A stretch of 64,000 nucleotides of DNA from Sebastes aleutianus (taxonomy: Eukaryota > Chordata > Actinopteri > Perciformes > Sebastidae), in the NCBI GenBank assembly GCA_916700875.1, contig CAKAKS010000032.1:18033629-18097628 (forward strand), written 5' to 3'. Under the pieces are notes generated by a model. It saw only the letters and a list, made by a program, of their open reading frames with translations. It did no database searches and had not been told where the DNA came from. A program made the translations under genes and the position numbers. Shown here one piece after another: positions 58,312 to 64,000 of this stretch. The first letter of the stretch is position 1. Each line of letters starts with the position of its first letter.

Positions 58312-58468
58312 TCTACCTGAGTAAGTCCAGATGTGAACCGTCCAGATGCCTGACTACACTGCTCCAGTAACACTCCCTTACTCTCCTCAGTCTGACTCTG
58401 ACTCGCCCTCTTCTACGGTAGGGAACTGCAATTAAAAGGATGTCAGCCAACTTCAGTCTTTATGCTCT

Positions 58469-58523
<55 letters not shown>

Positions 58524-58690
58524 GTTTTTCCCCTGCCCTCCTCTGAAGATCACACACGTCAATGTGTTTGTGATTTGGCGTAGTTAGTGTTTATTTGCTT
58601 GATGTTTTATCATTGGATAAAGATTTTCCAGTATGCAGCCACTTGAGCTGATCCCAACCGACTTTACTGTCTTTCAGAGGCTGTAGCAAG
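58312..58690. other. Promoter/5' UTR region of B2-like copy 2 with (CT)n
   Basis: A pure (CT)n array lies at 58,474-58,521, about 170 bp upstream of the start codon; on the coding strand it is (GA)n. Copy 3 has a shorter CT/GA-rich tract at 44,520-44,548, in a similar place. Confidence 0.55.
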
Positions 58691-59080
58691 TTCAGTTTTA
58701 GTGCTAGAGTGAAGGGAATGATATCAAATGGAACTAGAAAACCGAAGGAATCCATTAGTACCAACCATGCTAGCAGTCATGCTAGCTTGTCAGGAAGGAG
58801 GATAAATAACGCTCGAAATTTGGGCTGAATTTTGGAAAGGAAAAACTGGCATGATCATTTTCAAAGGGGTCCCTTGACCTCTGACCTCAGGATATGTGAC
58901 TGTAAATGGGTTCTATGGGTACCCACGAGTACCTATGGTTACCCCCTTTACAGACATGCCCACTTTATGATAATCAGATGCAGTTTGGGGCAAAAACCAT
59001 GCAGTTTTTTGAATGCGGTATAAATGTGTTGTTTTTGCCTATTCTAAAAATGGTTTGAATATTTCTGCATATTTGTGTCC
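58690..59080 (+). repeat. Dispersed repeat, copy 2 (shared with 1.38 kb)
   Basis: Same-orientation match to 1,380-1,700 including CAAAGGGGTCCCTTGACCTC and TGGGTTCTATGG. It ends near GCAGTTTGGGGCAA. Confidence 0.65.
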
Positions 59081-60065
59081 CTAAACAGTCTTGGAATTAC
59101 ATAAATTGGGTATCACTGTAATGCTGAGACTCCTCTGGATTCAATGAGCCTAACTGTATTCATGTGTGATGATGTTAGTCCCAATAGCAGCCATTTCATT
59201 ATAGTGAGACCATTTTTTGTAATTTGATCTCACTGTATAAAATGACCTGTGGTCACCTCTAGGATAATCACAGCCTCATGAAACTTTACAGCCACAGACT
59301 ACAGATCTAGAGCATTCAGAGGATGGATGGCTTTCCTAGCTAGATTGACAACAAGGGGGTTTCCGAGCAGTTTCCAGAACGGAAGTGCTCACCATCCAAT
59401 CACTGAAAAATGCAGTTCTTGCAGAAATCTCAAACTATTAAAAGGTTTTGATACCAAATCACAGCATGGCTTTTTCTATGGTGTTCCTCAAGGTCTTGGT
59501 GTCTTAATGTGGTATTTTGGAGGGATTTTGACAATTTTTATCAATTCTCGTGTCGTAAAAAAAGGTTAAATTTTGCACCAAATCTGTGTAAAAAAATGGT
59601 ATCAACCCCCAAATTGCTGCAATAACTTATGAAACATAATAGAGCATGGGAATGGCCATCATATACTTCAGTCATAATGTTCTTAGCCCTTATACACGTT
59701 TACAATTTATTTTAAATAATTGATTAATTGATTAATTAATTAATTGATTAATTAATTAATTATTTAATTCATTCAATTATTTCCAATTTATGACTAGAAC
59801 AACTTGACACACAGTGCTGATCTCAAGGTTCCCAGCTTTCAGATGATGTACACCACTTCTATGTGACATATACTGCTAACCCCTAAAGACCCCCTGTATC
59901 CCCCTAAAAAAGACAAAAACGGGTCTATTGTGGGTCTCAGAGGATAAATGAATTTATGCACTGCTCATTGTGCATTAGAGACAAATGAATCCATTTCCTG
60001 CACTGTATTGTGTTTATGTAAGATTGCTATTACAGTGAATAACTCTGTGAGAGTCAGGTCTGAAG
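59081..60065. other. Intergenic, (AATT)-rich run at 59,718-59,780
   Basis: Simple TTAATTAATT/GATT sequence; otherwise nothing recognised. Confidence 0.55.
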
Positions 60066-60438
60066 TACATTTTAGATCAGAATCAGAATCAGAATCAGAA
60101 TTGTGTTTATTGCCAGGTGTAAGAGATTTACACTAGGAATTTGCTTTGGTTATGTTGGTGCAAGTCAAACAGTATAATAACAAAAGGAATAGATAAAAAC
60201 GTTGGAATAAAATAAGAATAACAAAAAATTAAAATAAGAATAACAAAAAATTGAAATTCTACCAATATACAATATACAAAATAAGCTATAAACAAAAATA
60301 AACATGATATAAACAGATAGTGCAAATATTGCCGGAGTGCAAACAATCAGGTATCAGAGGGAGAGAGAGGGATACAGTAGGGGGTGGTATTTAGAGTGTA
60401 TGAAAGAGGGGTAGAGCCAGTGTCGGCGGGGCAATAGT

Positions 60439-60461
60439 GTGTGTGTGTGTGTGTGTGTGTG
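60439..60461. repeat. (GT)n microsatellite within LINE 3' UTR
   Basis: Uninterrupted GT array. Confidence 0.9.
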
Positions 60462-60714
60462 AGGGAGAGAGTCACAGGGGGGCAGAGTGACTGTTCGAGA
60501 GCCCCACTGCCATGGGGAAAAAACTGTTTTTGTGGCGTGAGGTTTTGGTCCTGATGGACCTTAACCTCCTGCCAGATGGCAGAGTCTGGAATAGATGGTG
60601 TCCAGGATGGGAGGGGTCGGCCACAATCTTCCCTTCCCTCCTCAAGGCCTGGAGGTGTACAGCTCCTGGAGGGAGGGAAGGTTGCAGCCGATCGCCCTCT
60701 CTGCAGCACGGATG

Positions 60715-61393
60715 TGTCATGTTATCACCTGGGCAGTATAGTAGTTTCCCTGTGTTTCCTCTGTTTCCCTGTCCTTTTGTCTCCTGTGTGTTTTACCCTG
60801 TTAGTCTGGTCTGTCTGTCGAGAAGGAGGTGTGGCCATCTCCTCCTCCCTCTCCTGGGCGGTGGTTGCTGGAGCAGCTGACACCAATCATCTAATCAAGA
60901 TACACTCTGCAGTATATCAACCCTGGTCTTCCTGCCACTCATCGCCAGATTGTTTTCGTTGCCACAGTGGTAGTACGCTTTCAGGCTCACTTACCTTGCT
61001 CATTAGCTTCCTTTTTTGACTTTGTACTTGCTCGCTTTGATCCCGTTGTGCTCATCCTGTTTTTGTATTTTTGCCCTAGTGTGGTATACCTACCTGCCAG
61101 CTGCCTCCGCTTCCTGCTGCACCTACCTGCTCACTCTCCAACCTCATTGCTTCCTCTTGGATCACAGTGGACTGGGATTACCATCTGGAGGAACACTGGA
61201 ACCCCATTCCCCATGCTCCTTGCTCCCCTTTAAGACTTTCAGTCTTCAGTCCATCCACAACAGACTTGGAGAACCCTGCCCTGTTCACTATTTAAATTTA
61301 TTATTATTAATAAATTCTTTCTTGTTACACCTTTAAAACCTGACTAGTGTGTGCTGCTTTTGGGTCCACGTTTTGTTTAACCAGAACATAACA
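60715..61393. mobile_element. Solo LTR with 5-bp target duplication
   Basis: A 679-bp unit beginning TGTCATGTTATCACC and ending CCAGAACATAACA, thus TG…CA, with a TATTTAAATTTATT…AATAAATTC region near the 3' end (possible poly(A) signal at about 61,309). It is flanked by GGATG on both sides (60,710-60,714 and 61,394-61,398). Removing it restores the LINE reading frame. No internal gag/pol, so a recombination-derived solo LTR, of an LTR family that makes 5-bp duplications. Confidence 0.85.
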
Positions 61394-62125
61394 GGATGAC
61401 CCGCTGCAGCCTGGCCTTGTCCTTGGCGGTGGCAGCGGCGAACCAGACGGTGATGGAGGAGGTGAGGATGGACTCGATGATGGCTGAGTAGAAGTGCACA
61501 ATCATGGTCTGTGGCAGGTTGAATTTCTTCAGCTGCCGCAGGAAGTACATCCTCTGCTGGGCCTTACTGATGAGGGAGCTGATGTTTAGCTCCCACTTGA
61601 GGTCCCGGGCGATGGTCGTGCCCAGGAAACGGAACCACTCCACCGTGTTGACTTGGTAGCCACGCAGGATGAGGGGGGGGAGCGGGGCTGAGTTTCTCCT
61701 GAAGTCCACCGCCATCTCCACTGTCTTCAGAGCGTTCAGCTCCATGTGGTTCTGGCTGCACCAGGATGCCAGATGGTCAACCTCCCATCTGTAAGCGGAC
61801 TCATCACCCTCGGAGATGAGGCCGATGAGGGTGGTGTCGTCTGCAAATTTAAGGAGCCTAACAGATTGGTGTCTGGAGGTGCAGCCGTTGGTGTACAGGG
61901 AGAAGAGCAGTGGGGAGAGAACGCAGCCTTGGGGGGCACCGGTGCTGATGGTCTGTGTGTCGGAGACTTGCTCCCTAGCCTTACGTGCTGACTCCTTTCT
62001 GTTAGAAAGTCTGTGATCCACCTGCAGGTGGAGTCAGGCACGCTCAGCAAGGAAAGCTTGTCCTGTAGCAGAGCTGGGCTGATGGTGTTGAATGCGGAGC
62101 TGAAGTCCACAATGGCTTCAGAAGT

Positions 62126-62189
62126 GCGTTATGATAGGGACACTGTTGGTTGGTTCCTCAGGGAAACATGTCTCTAAACGTGTTCCTAA
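62126..62189. other. Short unique spacer between LINE and duplication copy B
   Basis: About 65 bp with no recognised feature. The LINE's truncated 5' end therefore sits almost on the duplication border. Confidence 0.5.
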
Positions 62190-62227
62190 TAAAGATTCAA
62201 GAGACATCCATAAAACCATATGTATGT

Positions 62228-62233
62228 TTTATT
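62228..62233 (-). terminator. Poly(A) signal of B2-like copy 1
   Basis: AATAAA on the coding strand, at the homologous place to 55,245-55,250. Confidence 0.5.
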
Positions 62234-62675
62234 TGACCTGTTATGTTCAGAGAAAAACAAATACTGGTACTATTTACAATCTGAGTTATCAGCAATGCAA
62301 GATATACTGTATTTACATTCATTATTTTACAGCAACCAGGCTGATTTAGATCCCAACACCTGTACATTCAAGATACAGATGTTTGCATATGTTTGTAACA
62401 AGAGGACAGCTGTAGTTTATTGCATGTGATAAAACAGTTACATACATATATAACTACATTTCATAAAATTGATTAAAGCTCGATTATCTTTTTGAGAAGA
62501 TGTATCGTCAAAGATTGATTTGAGGAAGGGTGATTTGGTCCCATTACAACACAATTACATCCACTGCAAATCTAATAATGAATCATCATTGGAATCATTT
62601 ACATTTGCGCAAATGACTGTCCACCTTTCTACAAAATCTATTTTTAAGGGGAGCAGTGCTTTTGAAAGTAGTATT

Positions 62676-63714
62676 TTATACTGATGTATTCAGTGTAGAG
62701 GAAAAGTTGGATGAACGTGAGGACTCAGAGGTGGCTGTTTTCATAATTCTCCACTGCTTGAAGAGCTCACAAACTTTTTTACGGAAGTTCTTCCCTACAA
62801 TGACGTAGAGGACGGGGTTGAGGACGCTGTTGAAGAAGGCTAGGTAGACGAAGAACTGAGTGCAGATAGTTAGGACGAACTTCAGGTGACACCCGCCCAG
62901 GACGTCAGCCCGTACGAGCACGTTCAGCATGGTGACCACGTGGAACGGCACCCAGCAGATGAGGAACGCCAGGAGGACCGCCAGCACCAGAGTGGTGGCC
63001 TTCTGCTCCGTTCTCTCAGCATTGAACCTCTCTATCGTATGGATCTTCAAAGCCTGAAGAATCTTGACTGTGCAGAATGAGATGATCGAAATGGGGATGA
63101 TCAAGCCAAAAACGAACAACATCCCATCAAAGACCAGCTGCACCGTGTGGTTTGGGTAGTCCAGAAAACATTGAGTAATATTACCAGAACGATTATCCAC
63201 TTCCCTAAAGACGAATGTGGGGACACTCAGGAGCAAGCCGAAACCCCACATCAGCAGACAGCCCAGTTTGGCATATTTTGGACTACGCATTCTACCATGG
63301 GACAGCGGGTGCACCAGTGCCACATAGCGATCTACGCTAACCAGAATGAGGAAGTAGATGCTGCTATAGGCGTTCATCTTAATGCCCATGCTGACGACTT
63401 TGCACAGGAACACACCAAAAGGCCAATTGAAACGGTTGTATACGTAGACGGCCCAGAAAGGCAAACAGGACACCAGGACGAGGTCAGCAGCAGCCAGGTT
63501 GCTCAAGTAGATCTCGGCCACGGTGCAGGCCTTCTTGTGGAAGCAGAAAACCATCAGGACAAACACGTTGAACATGATTCCCAGCACGGCGATGAGCAGG
63601 ATATACACCGGCTGTCCGATGTAGAGCCACTCCCAGTCGTACATATCAGGGCAATCTGTGCCATCGGTGTTGTTTTGGTCTCCATATAAAGCTGTGGTGC
63701 TGAAGTCTGGGACG
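62676..63714 (-). CDS. bdkrb2-like: Bradykinin B2-like receptor (copy 1), main exon
   Basis: The main exon starts after TTTATGTTCTCCACAG and encodes SVPDFSTTALYGDQNNTDGT… to a stop at 62,676. With a homologous 20-nt exon it would be 352 residues, but that exon is expected near 65.3 kb, outside the window. DRY 135-137, then VALVHPLSHGRMR; NPVLY in TM7. ECL2 reads REVDNRSGNITQCFLDYPNH, gaining two glycosylation sequons (NRS, NIT) absent in copy 2. From ECL2 into TM5 it matches copy 3 at 40,276 (CYLDYPNHTVQLVFDG) better than its tandem twin. The ECL1 neighbour YVYNRFNW also differs. Intact, no frameshift. Predicted kinin receptor. Confidence 0.88.
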
Positions 63715-64000
63715 CTGTGGAGAACATAAAACAAAGACAGTTAAACATTATCATGGCAACAAAAACACTTTTTCGAGTCAGATGGGAAGATCGACACCAC
63801 TCTCATGACTGAAAAAGGTGGGAAACAACTGCAGTAGCCTGGCTCTGTCCAAAGATAACAAAATCCAACTGGGTTCAACTGAGTGATTTGTTGTCGGGGA
63901 AATACGGTCAACCCCTGAGTTGGCCTTAATGTTTCCACAGGTGCAGAGATGAACACAACAGCTTGTACAGCTCTTTTCAATACTTTGAAACTGTGTGAAC
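63715..64000 (-). other. bdkrb2-like: Intron 1 of B2-like copy 1 (partial)
   Basis: Same intron sequence as 56,733-56,946, with an extra segment of about 70 bp (63,872-63,942) missing from the other copy, and the partial long-TIR element at 63,765-63,870. Confidence 0.6.

Larger units (their letters stand above)
60076..62125 (-). mobile_element. LINE (non-LTR RT), 5'-truncated, split by a solo LTR
   Basis: The minus strand from 62,110 reads DFSSAFNTISPALLQDKLSL, then (after a frameshift near 62,000) STGAPQGCVLSPLLFSLYTN, FADDTTLIG and LGTTIARDLKW: reverse transcriptase palm motifs and thumb. The C-terminal part resumes at 60,709 beyond the LTR, ending with DLKG/LLPDG-type region sequence. 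The 3' end is an (AATCAG)n tail at 60,076-60,100. L2/Rex-like clade is probable but unproven. Inactive through truncation, frameshift and insertion. Confidence 0.85.
62190..64000. repeat. Segmental duplication, copy B (contains B2-like copy 1)
   Basis: Partner of 55,207-56,946; offset about 6.98 kb. Still homologous at the last base of the window (GTGTGAAC), so it extends beyond. Confidence 0.92.

Noticed and set aside
60347..60709. 120-codon frame as an independent gene
   Set aside because: It is the C-terminal continuation of the LINE frame beyond the solo LTR, plus UTR.
1..64000. CRISPR arrays, operons, phage or plasmid features
   Set aside because: Genes have GT-AG introns and vertebrate families; tandem arrays present are microsatellites. 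No prokaryotic feature was seen.

Overview
The window looks like ray-finned fish nuclear DNA, probably a spiny-rayed (acanthomorph) teleost. The coding sequences are vertebrate ion-channel and receptor genes with canonical GT-AG introns. The space between them is filled with teleost-type repeats: TTAA-bounded short elements, hAT-like short elements, tRNA-headed SINEs, LINE and Penelope fragments, and a solo LTR. No bacterial, plasmid or viral gene organisation is seen. I cannot name the species.

Layout. (1) 1-12,810, + strand: the 3' five coding exons and 3' UTR of a TREK-type two-pore potassium channel, best matched to kcnk10 (TREK-2). The exons for the N-terminus, TM1 and the first half of the cap lie before the window, so bases 1-7,414 are intron. 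(2) 12,810-26,530: a gene-poor interval with a Penelope-like fragment that still carries a hammerhead-ribozyme-like core, several TIR elements and microsatellites. (3) 26,532-31,592, - strand: two proton-sensing-family GPCRs, gpr65 and a divergent relative. A kcnk10-gpr65 neighbourhood also exists on human chromosome 14q31. (4) 31,900-37,940: a LINE fragment, then a roughly 2.9 kb imperfect palindrome with a retroelement remnant at its centre. (5) 38,760-64,000, - strand: a bradykinin-receptor cluster with five intact receptor genes (three close B2-like copies, one divergent B2-like, one B1-like), one decayed receptor pseudogene and one orphaned copy of an intron segment. Human BDKRB2 and BDKRB1 are also neighbours on chromosome 14q32.

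Two structural points stand out. First, the three B2-like genes appear to start in a separate 20-nt coding exon, about 3.1 kb and 1.6 kb upstream of the main exon in the two copies where it lies inside the window. Ordinary ORF scanning misses it and instead gives a false N-terminus read from intron. Second, the two rightmost B2-like genes sit in a young segmental duplication (55.2-56.95 kb and 62.2-64.0 kb, still running at the window end). Their flanks are nearly identical, yet extracellular loop 2 has diverged, and one copy resembles the more distant third paralogue there. This suggests a receptor family still expanding and reshuffling, possibly by gene conversion.

The receptors share a theme: peptide- or proton-activated class A GPCRs linked to inflammation, vascular tone and tissue acidosis. 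Physical neighbourhood does not show that they are co-regulated. No wholly new multi-gene system was found. The most unusual items are the microexon receptor architecture, the mosaic duplicated receptors, the large palindrome and the ribozyme-bearing Penelope remnants.
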